A DNA stretch of 64,000 nucleotides. Origin: UMGS755 sp045590535. Its GTDB lineage: Bacteria > Bacillota > Clostridia > UBA1381 > UBA9506. The stretch is from the NCBI GenBank assembly GCA_045590535.1, contig JAZNRE010000032.1:18002-82001 (forward strand), written 5' to 3'. The first letter of the stretch is position 1, and every line of letters starts with the position of its first letter. Both the position numbers and the translations under genes were made by a program. The notes under the pieces were generated by a model. It saw only the letters and a list, made by a program, of their open reading frames with translations, made no database searches and had not been told where the DNA came from. Below are positions 44,730-53,149 of this stretch, in pieces.

Positions 44730-45420
44730 GGTCAGCACCCAACTTTAAAAGCGCATCCTGCGCTGCCATTTGCTCGGCATTTTTCTTGCTTTTACCTTCG
44801 CCCATGCCCATGCATTTATCATCCACCAAGACATGCACTAAAAATGTTTTGCTGTGGTCGGGGCCTGACTCACCGGCAACCTCATAACGAATATCGGCTG
44901 CACCGTGGGATTGCACTTTCTCTTGCAGAGCTGTTTTATAATCCGTAAAAATTTTGCCCTTTGCAGCGCTTTCAATGGTGTCATAAAGCTGACCCAAAAG
45001 CCATTCTCGCACCACAGAAAAGCCACCGTCTAAATAAATGGCGGCGATTAAGGCTTCAAAGGCATCGGCTAAAATGGAAACACGGGTTCGACCCCCTGTC
45101 TGTTCCTCACCTTTGCCCAAAATTAAATAATTGCCCATTTCAATATTTGCGGCACACTCCCACAAAGAGCGTTCACACACAATGGTTGCCCGCACTTTCG
45201 TAAGGTCGCCCTCGGGCAATTTCTTATAGTTTTCAAACAAATAGTTGCTGACCACAAGACTTAAAACCGAATCACCTAAAAACTCTAGGCGTTCGTTATA
45301 CTGAATTTTTTTCCCTTTGTTTTCATTGGCATAAGAGCTATGGGTAAGGGCTGTTTGCAACAGCATTTTATCGCTGAATTTATACCCAATAATCTCTTCA
45401 AAGGCTTTTAACTTGTTCAT
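44719..45420 (-). CDS. rnc: Ribonuclease III
   Basis: 233 aa double-strand-specific endoribonuclease for rRNA and mRNA processing. The signature ERLEFLGDSVL carries the catalytic acidic residues, and the second acidic site is in ILADAFEALIAAIYLDGG. A C-terminal dsRNA-binding domain follows (DYKTALQEKVQSHG ... KKNAEQMAAQDAL). ATG 45420 has AAAAGGAGAAG upstream; earlier in-frame codons lie in the leader. A 35-base near-perfect hairpin is 24 bases upstream of the start. Confidence 0.96.
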   Translation of the reverse strand: MNKLKAFEEIIGYKFSDKMLLQTALTHSSYANENKGKKIQYNERLEFLGDSVLSLVVSNYLFENYKKLPEGDLTKVRATIVCERSLWECAANIEMGNYLILGKGEEQTGGRTRVSILADAFEALIAAIYLDGGFSVVREWLLGQLYDTIESAAKGKIFTDYKTALQEKVQSHGAADIRYEVAGESGPDHSKTFLVHVLVDDKCMGMGEGKSKKNAEQMAAQDALLKLGADREK

Positions 45421-45443
45421 TATCTTCTCCTTTTGCCAATCCC

Positions 45444-45478
45444 TCATGAAAAGCCAGAAGGCTTCTGGACTTTCATGA
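45444..45478 (-). promoter_or_regulatory. Long hairpin in the rnc leader
   Basis: Arms 45444-45460 and 45462-45478 match at 15 of 17 positions (TCATGAAA...CTTCTGG). No T-tract follows on either strand, so it is not a terminator. It lies just before the rnc ribosome site and could be an RNase III target for self-control. Confidence 0.55.
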
Positions 45479-45502
45479 TATATCGGCTATTTCATATAGA
45501 TT

Positions 45503-45544
45503 TAAAGGGGATGTAAAAAACCTCTGTTTCTTACAGCCCCTTTA
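45503..45544 (-). terminator. Hairpin downstream of acpP
   Basis: A 14-base arm (45503-45516, TAAAGGGG core) pairs with 45531-45544 with one mismatch, 23 bases after the acpP stop. The T-tract is poor, so it may be a weak terminator or processing site. Confidence 0.45.
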
Positions 45545-45566
45545 GGCTAAACAATCTTTTTTTGCA

Positions 45567-45794
45567 TTAAGAATGGGCTTTGATGTAATTCACAACATCG
45601 CCGACAGTTTTAATGTTTTCAGCCTCACCGTCGTCAATTTCCATGTCAAATTCCTCTTCCATGGCCATAATCAGTTCAACCACATCCAAAGAATCGGCGC
45701 CCAGATCATCCACAAAGGATGTATTTGTCGTAATTGTGCTTTCATCTGTTCCCAGCTGCTCGCTGATAATCTTTTTAACTTTTTCAAACTCCAT
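45567..45794 (-). CDS. acpP: Acyl carrier protein
   Basis: 75 aa acidic carrier for fatty-acid synthesis. The phosphopantetheine site is GADSLDVVEL with Ser35. ATG 45794 is used because GGAGGT lies 6 bases upstream; the longer frame begins in the leader. It has its own promoter between plsX and acpP, with an operator-like palindrome in the spacer, and rnc lies downstream. Confidence 0.96.
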   Translation of the reverse strand: MEFEKVKKIISEQLGTDESTITTNTSFVDDLGADSLDVVELIMAMEEEFDMEIDDGEAENIKTVGDVVNYIKAHS

Positions 45795-45817
45795 TTTGTT
45801 ACCTCCAATCAAGCTCT

Positions 45818-45834
45818 GCTCTCTTTTAGAGAGC
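45818..45834 (-). promoter_or_regulatory. Small hairpin in the acpP leader
   Basis: GCTCTCT (45818-45824) pairs with AGAGAGC (45828-45834) around a 3-base loop, just upstream of the acpP ribosome site. It could affect translation or mRNA stability. Confidence 0.4.
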
Positions 45835-45852
45835 CCTTACCCATAACTGCAT

Positions 45853-45883
45853 ATTATAGAGAATTTTACAGGGTAAAATTCAA
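45853..45883 (-). promoter_or_regulatory. acpP promoter with an operator-like palindrome in its spacer
   Basis: Minus strand: -35 TTGAAT (45878-45883), 19-base spacer, -10 TATAAT (45853-45858). A perfect 9+9 inverted repeat GAATTTTAC-agg-GTAAAATTC (45861-45881) fills the spacer and overlaps the -35 box, the position expected for a repressor. Confidence 0.65.
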
Positions 45884-45896
45884 GATAATCACTTTC

Positions 45897-46913
45897 TTAC
45901 GCTTTCTCTTCCTCTGCCGGCTGGGAAGCTTCAATAACTGATTTAATTTTGTTGTTAATGCCGGCCGCCACATATGCTCTTGCAGCACCAATGGCATTTT
46001 TAATGGTCACAGCATCAGAGCTGCCATGAGCTTTAAACACAACGCCGTCGATGCCCAATAGAGGTGCACCGCCATATTCTGAATAATCCATTTTGGCCTT
46101 AACGGTTTTAAGGCCGGGTTTTAAAACTGCAGCAGCTAGCTTTGTGCCGATATTTTTATAAAACACCTTTTTCATCATGGAAAACAGCGAACCTGCCGTG
46201 CCTTCAATCAGCTTAATAACCACATTACCTGTGAAACCGTCGCAGATAACCACATCGGCGCTGCCCGATAAAATCTCACGAGGCTCAATATTGCCCACAA
46301 AATGAATGGGCTCTTTTTTTAATTGCTGATATGTCTCTTTTGTCAGGGCGTTGCCCTTTGCCTCTTCAACGCCAATGTTTAAAAGCGCCACACGGGGCTT
46401 TTCAATGTGCAAAACATGGGATGCATATACCGAGCCCATCTGTGCAAATTGCACCAAATGTTCAGGACGGCAATCGGCATTGGCACCAATATCCAAAATC
46501 AGACCCGGGTCACCCACCGTAGGCAAAATAGTGGTGAGAGCAGGGCGTTTCACACCCTTAATCCGACCCAGTGTGCGAAAAGCACCGGCCAAATAAGCAC
46601 CCGTATTGCCGGCTGAAACCACAGCATCGGCCTCGCCGTTTTTCACAAGGGAAAGGGCCACCATTAAAGAAGAATCCTTCTTGGTGCGAATGGCCTCAAC
46701 GGGCACATCGCCGGTTTCGATAACCGTTTCAGCATGGCGCACGGTAACGCGGCCTTCCGGCACGGATTGTGTTTTTAAGATTTCATTGATAATATGTTCA
46801 CAGCCCACCAAAATAACCTCAACATCCGGCATTTGATTGGCTGCATCAACAGCACCTTTTACAATCTCTAAAGGAGCATGGTCGCCACCAAAGGCATCGA
46901 CTGCAATTCTCAT
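45897..46913 (-). CDS. plsX: PlsX, phosphate acyltransferase
   Basis: 338 aa peripheral membrane enzyme making acyl-phosphate from acyl-ACP for phospholipid synthesis. MRIAVDAFGGDHAP at the N terminus, SAGNTGAYL, the ILDIGANADCRPEHL segment and CDGFTGNVVIKLIEG are typical. ATG 46913 is preferred over the GTG six bases upstream, since AGGTG fits it better. It precedes acpP, but fapR, fabD and other fab genes are not here. Confidence 0.95.
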   Translation of the reverse strand: MRIAVDAFGGDHAPLEIVKGAVDAANQMPDVEVILVGCEHIINEILKTQSVPEGRVTVRHAETVIETGDVPVEAIRTKKDSSLMVALSLVKNGEADAVVSAGNTGAYLAGAFRTLGRIKGVKRPALTTILPTVGDPGLILDIGANADCRPEHLVQFAQMGSVYASHVLHIEKPRVALLNIGVEEAKGNALTKETYQQLKKEPIHFVGNIEPREILSGSADVVICDGFTGNVVIKLIEGTAGSLFSMMKKVFYKNIGTKLAAAVLKPGLKTVKAKMDYSEYGGAPLLGIDGVVFKAHGSSDAVTIKNAIGAARAYVAAGINNKIKSVIEASQPAEEEKA

Positions 46914-46943
46914 ATTCACACCTACCTATTCTTACTACCAAAA

Positions 46944-46972
46944 AGTATATTATAAATCGGCAAAAAATTCAA
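46944..46972 (-). promoter_or_regulatory. Sigma-A promoter of plsX
   Basis: Minus strand: TTGAAT (46967-46972), 17-base spacer, TATACT (46944-46949). The -35 box lies over the uvrC stop codon. Confidence 0.7.
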
Positions 46973-48822
46973 GATGTTTTGTGAAAAAAGTCATAAATAT
47001 TTTGCGACACTTTCTTCGAAATTCCAGGAACAGCCTGCAACATTTCAGGCTCGGCTTCTTTAATGGCGCCAAGAGTTTTAAAGTGACGAATCAGTTTTTT
47101 TCTTGTCTCGGCCCCTACACCGTCAATTTCTTCTAAAACAGAATGAATGCTCCGTTTTTTTCGCAGTTTTTTATGATAGCCGATGGCAAAGCGATGCACC
47201 TCTTCTTGCACAGAGGCAATAAGACGAAAAACCTCAGAGGTGGTTAAAAAGCCAATCTCCTTTCCCTCGTTTGAGATGAGTCCCCGGGTTCTGTGACGGT
47301 CATCCTTAACCATACCGAAAAGAGGAATGTCTTTATCCATCATGTCCATTAAAGGGCTAATAGCGTTCACCTGTCCTTTTCCGCCGTCTAACAAAATCAA
47401 ATCGGGCAAGGGCAGAAATTTGGGTTTTTGCAGGGTGCCTGCTTCCATTTCATTTTGTTCTTCCTGTGCATGTCGAAAGCGACGGTAAATGGCTTCGGTC
47501 ATGCTTTGGTAATCATCCCCACCGTTTGCTTTTTCGATTTTAAAGCGACGGTACTGGCTTTTCGCAGGTCGTCCGTCAACAAAAACCACCATAGAGGCCA
47601 CCGGGTCACTGCCGGCGGTGTGGGATATGTCATAGGCCTCAATCCGTTTTGGCAAAACAGAAAGCCCCAGTTTTTCCTTTAACTCTAAAACCGCTTTGGG
47701 AATGTTTCTGCCGCTGTCTTTTAAAATGTGGTCAACGGCATTTTGACGAGCGTTTTTGCAGGCTAACTCCGTCAGTTTCTTTTTCTCGCCTCGTTTTGGA
47801 CAACGAACGGTAATCTTTCGGCCGGTTTTTTGGGTCAGCCAATGGGCCAAAAGCTCTTCTTCCGCCGCTTCATAGCATGTGTAAACATGGCGGGGAATAT
47901 CGCCTGATTCAGCATAAAACTGTTTGATAAACTCACTGCACAAAAGGGCATCCTCTGTGTCGCCCGTTTTATCCAGCACGGTGCTGTGGCGGCCGATCAA
48001 ACGGCCTCTGCGAACAAAAAACACCTCACTATAGGTCTTATTGCCCTGGCGATAAAAGCCGATGATGTCTTCATCGGCCTGCTTGTCTGAAATGATTTTC
48101 TGCCGTTCATCCAGCCGACAAATGGCGTTGATTCTGTCACGCAAAAGTGCCGCTTTTTCAAATTCCAGTGCCTCTGATGCTGCTGCCATCTCTTTTTCCA
48201 AATCACGAAGGATTTCTTCATGGTCCCCCTCTAAAAAGCTGCATGCACGGGCAATCAGGCGCCGATAGTCTTTTTGTGATATGGGTTTTATGCACGGAGC
48301 CATGCATTGCTCAATATGAGCGTTTAAGCATTCCCGTTTTTTTCCCATTTCAGCCGGCATTTTCAGGTTGCAGGTGGGCAATTTGCAAAGTTTGCAAACC
48401 ATGTCAATCGCTTCTCGCACCGTTGCCGCACTGGTATAGGGTCCATAATATTTTGCGCCGTCTTTAACCATTTTTCTGGTTAAAGAAAGGCGGGGGTAAG
48501 CCTCCTGAAGGCTCACCTTAATGTAAGGATAATGCTTGTCATCCTTAAGCAGAATGTTGTAATAGGGCTTGTGTTTTTTAATCAGATTGCACTCTAAAAT
48601 CAAAGCCTCAATTTCGCTATCTGTGATAATATATTCAAAGCTTTTGATGTTTGACACCATAGCCCGCACTTTCGGGGTGTGATTTTCAATGCCGGTAAAA
48701 TATTGCTTTAAGCGGTTTTTTAAAATTTTTGCCTTGCCCACATAAATAATGCGCCCATCTTTATCCTTCATCAGATAAACGCCTGGCTCTTCAGGCAAAT
48801 TCAGCAAAAGCTCTTTATCCAA
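46969..48822 (-). CDS. uvrC: UvrC, excinuclease subunit C
   Basis: 617 aa; makes both incisions in nucleotide excision repair. N-terminal GIY-YIG nuclease (GVYLMKDKDGRIIYVGKAK in outline), Cys-rich stretch, UvrB-interacting UVR motif (EKEMAAASEALEFEKAALLRD region), RNase H-like second nuclease domain (EAYDISHTAG, LLDGGKGQ) and tandem HhH at the C terminus (IDGVGAETRKKLI, VPGISKKVSQNI). The start is TTG 48822 with GGGAGGTG seven bases upstream; the in-frame ATGs further upstream lack ribosome sites. Confidence 0.94.
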   Translation of the reverse strand: MDKELLLNLPEEPGVYLMKDKDGRIIYVGKAKILKNRLKQYFTGIENHTPKVRAMVSNIKSFEYIITDSEIEALILECNLIKKHKPYYNILLKDDKHYPYIKVSLQEAYPRLSLTRKMVKDGAKYYGPYTSAATVREAIDMVCKLCKLPTCNLKMPAEMGKKRECLNAHIEQCMAPCIKPISQKDYRRLIARACSFLEGDHEEILRDLEKEMAAASEALEFEKAALLRDRINAICRLDERQKIISDKQADEDIIGFYRQGNKTYSEVFFVRRGRLIGRHSTVLDKTGDTEDALLCSEFIKQFYAESGDIPRHVYTCYEAAEEELLAHWLTQKTGRKITVRCPKRGEKKKLTELACKNARQNAVDHILKDSGRNIPKAVLELKEKLGLSVLPKRIEAYDISHTAGSDPVASMVVFVDGRPAKSQYRRFKIEKANGGDDYQSMTEAIYRRFRHAQEEQNEMEAGTLQKPKFLPLPDLILLDGGKGQVNAISPLMDMMDKDIPLFGMVKDDRHRTRGLISNEGKEIGFLTTSEVFRLIASVQEEVHRFAIGYHKKLRKKRSIHSVLEEIDGVGAETRKKLIRHFKTLGAIKEAEPEMLQAVPGISKKVSQNIYDFFHKTS

Positions 48823-48938
48823 GCAAACACACCTCCCTAAAAAGTTTTTCATTACACGAAAAGGGGCCACAGCAACCCGATTCTATTCATCGTTCGCCAC
48901 AGCCCCCATTGTTGTTTTGTTATGGATATAATCTTTAA

Positions 48939-49214
48939 TTATGCTTCGGTTTCATCGTCAAGGCTTGTGCCGATCAATGCAGCTAAAGCATCCAGCGTTT
49001 CTGCCTCGTCAACCCCGTCGGCAATCAATGTGATCTGGTTCCCTTTGGTGATACCCAAAGAAAGAACACCCAAAAGACTCTTTGCATTAACCCGCCGTTC
49101 ATTTTTCTCAACCCAAACAACAGATTTAAACTCATTGCATTTCTGTATAAAAAATGTGGCAGGTCTGGCATGGAGACCGACTTGGTTCTGCACAATAACC
49201 TCTCTTGATAACAT
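48939..49214 (-). CDS. ptsH: HPr phosphocarrier protein
   Basis: 91 aa. It carries both His15 (GLHARPAT), phosphorylated by enzyme I for PTS sugar uptake, and Ser46 (NAKSLLGVLSLG), the HPr-kinase site used in Firmicutes for catabolite control. Having His15 separates it from Crh. ATG 49214 has GGAG 8 bases upstream. ptsI is not adjacent; uvrC follows. Confidence 0.93.
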   Translation of the reverse strand: MLSREVIVQNQVGLHARPATFFIQKCNEFKSVVWVEKNERRVNAKSLLGVLSLGITKGNQITLIADGVDEAETLDALAALIGTSLDDETEA

Positions 49215-49232
49215 CAATAACGCTCCTTCTCT

Positions 49233-49251
49233 GAATTACCTACAGTAATTC
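49233..49251. promoter_or_regulatory. GAATTAC-n5-GTAATTC palindrome in the ptsH leader
   Basis: Perfect 7-base arms (49233-49239, 49245-49251) begin close to the expected transcription start of ptsH. The arms resemble the acpP palindrome (GAATTTTAC) in sequence. Possible operator. Confidence 0.4.
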
Positions 49252-49261
49252 CTATACTAAT

Positions 49262-49290
49262 AGAATACTAAATTTTCTGCTTTCTGTCAA
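49262..49290 (-). promoter_or_regulatory. Sigma-A promoter of ptsH
   Basis: Minus strand: TTGACA (49285-49290), 17-base spacer, TATTCT (49262-49267). Confidence 0.8.
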
Positions 49291-49357
49291 TATAATTTTC
49301 AAAAAATGTTTCTGACAGTGATTCCCTCATCAATCAAAGGATTTTCCGCCTTGTCGA

Positions 49358-50749
49358 TTAGAACCGCAGGCGTTCTTCTAAGTAAGGAATAACCTCATCA
49401 ATTTTAATGGTAATCTGCTCCATTGTATCGCGTTCACGAATGGTAACGGTGCCCTGCTCGGGGCTGTCGAAATCATAGGTAATGCAGAAGGGAGTACCGA
49501 TTTCGTCCTGACGACGATAACGCTTACCAATGCTGCCGGCTTCGTCAAACTCACAGTTAAAGTGAGCTGCCAGCTTTTGATAGAGCTCCATAGCACCGTC
49601 AGAAAGCTTTTTAGAAAGAGGCAACACAGCCGCCTTAACCGGCGCAATGGCAGGATGGAAACGCATAACTACACGGCTGTCGTTTTCACCAATCTGCTCT
49701 TCATCATAAGCTTCTGTTAAAAATGCCAGGGTCATACGGTCAGCGCCCAAAGAAGGCTCAATACAATAGGGAATATATTTTTCCCCGGTTACGGGATCTG
49801 TATACTCAAAGTTTTCACCGGAGTGGTTTGCATGCTGTTTTAAGTCAAAATCTGTTCTGTCAGCCACGCCCCACAGTTCGCCCCAGCCAAAGGGGAACAT
49901 AAACTCAATATCGGTTGTTGCATTGCTGTAATGGGACAATTCTTCGGCTGAATGGTCACGGAATTTCAGGTTTTCAATGTTGATATTCAAAGAGAGCAAC
50001 CAGTTTTTGCAATACTCTTTCCAATATTCAAACCATTTTAAGTCCTCGCCCGGTGCACAGAAGAACTCAAGCTCCATCTGCTCAAATTCACGAATACGGA
50101 AAATAAAGTTACCCGGTGTGATTTCGTTACGGAAGGATTTGCCCACCTGACCAATACCGAAGGGCACTTTTTTGCGGGTTGTTCTTTGCACATTTTTAAA
50201 GTTAACAAAAATACCCTGTGCGGTTTCAGGACGGAGATACAGCTCCGAAGCGCTGTCTTCTGTAACGCCCTGGAAGGTTTTAAACATCAGGTTAAATTTG
50301 CGGATATCGGTAAAGTTCTTTTTGCCGCATTTGGGGCAAACAACATCGTTTTCATTGATAAACGCCATCATTTGCTCGTTGCTCCAGCCGTCAACAGCAG
50401 GCACCTCGCCCTTGGCCTTTAAATAGTCTTCAATTAAGTTATCCGCACGATGACGCGCTTTACATTCGCGGCAATCCATTAAGGGATCGGAAAAACCGCC
50501 AACATGACCGGAAGCCACCCAGGTTTGAGAATTCATCAAAATTGCCGCATCAAGACCGACATTGTAAGGAGATTCCTGCACAAACTTTTTCCACCATGCG
50601 CGTTTTACATTGTTTTTCAGCTCAACGCCCAACGGACCGTAATCCCAGGAATTTGCCAAACCGCCGTAAATCTCAGAACCGGGATATACAAAGCCACGAC
50701 CCTTACAAAGAGCCACAATTTTATCCATTGTTTTTTCTGTATTCTTCAT
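49358..50749 (-). CDS. glyS: Glycyl-tRNA synthetase, dimeric (eukaryal/archaeal-like) type
   Basis: 463 aa single-chain class II GlyRS, the alpha2 type found in many Gram-positives rather than the GlyQ/GlyS tetramer. GRGFVYPGSEIYGGL at the N terminus, four Cys of the zinc-like insertion (DCRECKAR, CPKCGKKN), motif 2 FRNEITPGNFIFRIREFEQME (outlined) and SLGADRMTLAFL (motif 3) are present. GGAGG precedes the ATG. The leader is only about 45 bases, so there is no T-box. Confidence 0.96.
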   Translation of the reverse strand: MKNTEKTMDKIVALCKGRGFVYPGSEIYGGLANSWDYGPLGVELKNNVKRAWWKKFVQESPYNVGLDAAILMNSQTWVASGHVGGFSDPLMDCRECKARHRADNLIEDYLKAKGEVPAVDGWSNEQMMAFINENDVVCPKCGKKNFTDIRKFNLMFKTFQGVTEDSASELYLRPETAQGIFVNFKNVQRTTRKKVPFGIGQVGKSFRNEITPGNFIFRIREFEQMELEFFCAPGEDLKWFEYWKEYCKNWLLSLNINIENLKFRDHSAEELSHYSNATTDIEFMFPFGWGELWGVADRTDFDLKQHANHSGENFEYTDPVTGEKYIPYCIEPSLGADRMTLAFLTEAYDEEQIGENDSRVVMRFHPAIAPVKAAVLPLSKKLSDGAMELYQKLAAHFNCEFDEAGSIGKRYRRQDEIGTPFCITYDFDSPEQGTVTIRERDTMEQITIKIDEVIPYLEERLRF

Positions 50750-50801
50750 AATAACCTCCGTATCATTTTATGACGCAAATACGCTAAATGTCTATTTTAT
50801 T

Positions 50802-50830
50802 ATATTATCTGTTTGTGCCGAATTTGTCAA
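50802..50830 (-). promoter_or_regulatory. Sigma-A promoter of glyS
   Basis: Minus strand: TTGACA (50825-50830), 17-base spacer, TAATAT (50802-50807). Confidence 0.85.
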
Positions 50831-50856
50831 GCTTTTCCGCAAAAAAACAGAGAAAA

Positions 50857-50887
50857 TACAAAAATAACACCGAAAAATCGGTGTTAT
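50857..50887 (-). terminator. Terminator of rnpB
   Basis: A 10-bp stem ATAACACCGA (50864-50873) pairs with 50878-50887, AAAA loop, followed on the minus strand by TTTTGTATTTT. Confidence 0.88.
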
Positions 50888-50893
50888 ATATGT

Positions 50894-51232
50894 AAGCAAT
50901 CCTGTAAGCCGAGTTTTGTATTTGATGATCATCTATCTAGACCGCATATTACTATACGGTTCAAGCCACCGCCAAGTATAAGCATGCCGGGCCGACTCAG
51001 CTTATACGAGCCAATACGGTGTTGCTTCGGATGGGGTTTACAGAGCCGCAATGTCTCCATTGCGCTGGTGAGCTCTTACCTCACCTTTCCACCATCGCCG
51101 CCGAAGCGGCAGTCTATTTCTGTTGCACTTTCCTTAGAGTCGCCTCCACCGGGAGTTACCCGGCACCCTGCCCTATGAAGCTCGGACTTTCCTCATGAGC
51201 GCAAAACGCCCCCGCGACCATCTGGATTACTT
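50894..51232 (-). ncRNA. rnpB: RNase P RNA
   Basis: About 339 bases. Read on the minus strand it holds the universal core: GAGGAAAGTCCGAGCTTC, ATAGGGCAGGGTGCCGGGTAA, GTGCAACAGAAATAGA, GGTAAGAGCTCACCAGCG, and the 3' CTCGGCTTACAGGATT. P1 can pair AAGTAATCC at the 5' end with GGATTGCTT at the 3' end, which sets the ends within a few bases. It lies 25 bases downstream of the NUDIX gene and ends at a clear terminator. It processes tRNA 5' ends with RnpA. Confidence 0.95.
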
Positions 51233-51257
51233 AAGCTTGAGTATAGCATAACGCCCT

Positions 51258-51818
51258 TTATTTGTCAAGGCTTTCGCCCTCTCGCTTCATAAGCTCACGG
51301 GCTTTTAAAATGCCGATGACTGTTTTGGCATCTTCAATTTCACCGGCCATAATCATGTCGGTTAGCCCAGAGAGCGAAATCTTTTCAACCTCTAAAAACT
51401 CATCGGGGTCCGGGTGAGCCTTGCCTTGTGATAAGTCTCGGGCTAAATAAATGTGAATCCACTCCTGACAAAAGCCGGGAGACACCATAAATGCGCCTAA
51501 ATAATCATATCTACTAGCAACCAAGCCGGTTTCTTCTTCCAGCTCACGCTTGCAACAATCGAAAACATCTTCTTCCGGGCCGTCCAGTTTGCCTGCTGGA
51601 ATTTCCAAAATAACCTTTTCAAAAGGATGGCGATATTGCCGCACCATATACACATTTTCGTTTTCATCCAGGGCAACAACCGCCACGCCGCCGGGATGTT
51701 CCACAATCTCCCGGGTGGCCTGGTCGCCGTTTGGCAGCTCCACAGTGTCACGGCGCACTTTAATGATTTTGCCTTCAAAAATGGGTTCTGTTCCCACGGT
51801 TTTCTCTGTCAGATTCAT
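51258..51818 (-). CDS. nudF: NUDIX hydrolase, ADP-ribose pyrophosphatase type
   Basis: 186 aa. NUDIX box GKLDGPEEDVFDCCKRELEEETGL (outlined; GX5EX7REUXEEXGU pattern complete) at about residues 84-106. The N-terminal beta region and LARDLSQGKAHPDPDEFLEVE tail match ADP-ribose pyrophosphatases. ATG 51818 has GAAGGAGG upstream and overlaps the trmD stop (ATGA); the longer frame lies inside trmD. Substrate is inferred from the family. Confidence 0.88.
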   Translation of the reverse strand: MNLTEKTVGTEPIFEGKIIKVRRDTVELPNGDQATREIVEHPGGVAVVALDENENVYMVRQYRHPFEKVILEIPAGKLDGPEEDVFDCCKRELEEETGLVASRYDYLGAFMVSPGFCQEWIHIYLARDLSQGKAHPDPDEFLEVEKISLSGLTDMIMAGEIEDAKTVIGILKARELMKREGESLDK

Positions 51819-52567
51819 CGTGATGCCTCCTTCTCCGTTTCCGTCAGCCATACCTCTACCTGCACTTTTTCCTTCTCGGTTAAATCGGCCTGTTCTAAAA
51901 GCTCCGGCCGTTTTTGACAAGTTCTTTTAATCGACTGTTCTCTTCGCCAAACACTAATATTTTCATGGTGACCCGAAAGCAAAACTGGTGGCACTTCACG
52001 ATCCAAAAAAACTGGCGGTCTTGTGTATTGCGGATATTCCAAAAGTCCGTTATAAAGAGATTCTTCGCTATATGCTTCTTCTGAAGGCAGTACGCCTGGC
52101 ACCATGCGTGCCACAGCGTCAATCACCGCCAGAGCCGGAATTTCGCCGCCGGTGAGCACATAATCTCCAATGGAAAGTTCTTCGTCCACAATCTCTTCCA
52201 GCACCCGTTCGTCCACGCCCTCATAATGACCGCAAAGAAGCACTAAATGAGGCTCTTCTGCCAGTTCTTTGGCAACAGACTGGTTAAAAAGGCGTCCCTG
52301 GGGTGACATATAAATCACTCTGGGGCGGTCTTTTGCCGTTTCCAGCACCGATTGAAAAGCACGGTAAATGGGTTCCGGCTGCATCACCATGCCCATGCCG
52401 CCCCCATAGGGCGCATCGTCCACACGGTTGTGCTTATTGCCGGCAAAATCTCTTATGTCAATATATCGAATATCCAAAATTCCTGCTTTTATAGCCCGAC
52501 CGATAATGCTTTCTTCCAAGGCTCTGCGTAGCATATCGGGGAACAGGGTTAAGCAATCAATACGCAT
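51815..52567 (-). CDS. trmD: TrmD, tRNA (guanine-37-N1) methyltransferase
   Basis: 250 aa SPOUT-family enzyme that prevents +1 frameshifting. The deep-knot SAM site is shown by LLCGHYEGVDERV and SIGDYVLTGGEIPALAV; PYGGGMGMVMQ is also conserved. It follows rimM, as in most bacteria, though rpsP, ffh and rplS are not next to it. AAGGATGG precedes the ATG. Confidence 0.97.
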   Translation of the reverse strand: MRIDCLTLFPDMLRRALEESIIGRAIKAGILDIRYIDIRDFAGNKHNRVDDAPYGGGMGMVMQPEPIYRAFQSVLETAKDRPRVIYMSPQGRLFNQSVAKELAEEPHLVLLCGHYEGVDERVLEEIVDEELSIGDYVLTGGEIPALAVIDAVARMVPGVLPSEEAYSEESLYNGLLEYPQYTRPPVFLDREVPPVLLSGHHENISVWRREQSIKRTCQKRPELLEQADLTEKEKVQVEVWLTETEKEASR

Positions 52568-52595
52568 AATTGTCCATCCTTATGTACTTAATGTG

Positions 52596-53090
52596 TTAAT
52601 CCAAAAGACCTGCCGGGATGCTAACCCGCATGTAGCCTTCTTCAATGTTAACCTCAAGCACCACATGAGAAAGTGCCGGCAAATAAATGGGCTTGCCCTC
52701 GCCCCGCACCTCATAAACATCATTGGCACCGGTTTGCAGCACATCGGTCACCTTGCCCAGCTCACCGTCTTCGGTTAAAACCCGTAGACCGATTAAATCC
52801 ACAATGTAATATCGTCCCTCAGGCAGTTGTTCATCCCTTTCAACATAAAGGGTCTGCCCACGAAAGCGTTCTGCCTCACTCATAGTCTGAATTTCTTCTG
52901 TCTGAATGATGGCACAATTTTTATGAATGCGAATGCGCTCAACATGCAAGGGCTTTTCCTGCCCTTTATCCACATAATAAAAAACCTCTGTTTCTAAAAG
53001 TGCCTCTAAGCTGTCTGTCCATGGATTAAGCTTAATTTCCCCACGAACACCGTGGGTGTTCACCACTTGTCCAATTTCAATAAGTTTCAT
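52596..53090 (-). CDS. rimM: RimM, 16S rRNA processing factor
   Basis: 164 aa; assists assembly of the 30S head. N-terminal RimM barrel begins IGQVVNTHGVRGEIKL, and the C-terminal PRC-barrel is YYIVDLIGLRVLTEDGELG. GGGGAGATT precedes the ATG. It lies 28 bases upstream of trmD. Confidence 0.96.
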   Translation of the reverse strand: MKLIEIGQVVNTHGVRGEIKLNPWTDSLEALLETEVFYYVDKGQEKPLHVERIRIHKNCAIIQTEEIQTMSEAERFRGQTLYVERDEQLPEGRYYIVDLIGLRVLTEDGELGKVTDVLQTGANDVYEVRGEGKPIYLPALSHVVLEVNIEEGYMRVSIPAGLLD

Positions 53091-53122
53091 AACAATCTCC
53101 CCTCTGCATCAAGATAAGGAAA

Positions 53123-53143
53123 AAGGGCGGACCAAGCCGCCCT
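53123..53143 (-). terminator. Terminator of tig-clpP-clpX
   Basis: A 7-bp GC-rich stem AGGGCGG (53124-53130) pairs with 53137-53143, followed on the minus strand by TTTTCCTTATC. It begins 7 bases after the clpX stop. Confidence 0.75.
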
Positions 53144-53149
53144 ATTCAT

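Noticed and set aside
50750..50801. T-box leader of glyS (also considered for tyrS and proS)
   Set aside because: Predicted leaders are too short (about 30-105 bases), and no T-box core (TGGNACCGCG type) is seen.
50813..51178. 121-codon plus-strand frame
   Set aside because: It lies antisense to rnpB, whose conserved core explains the sequence.
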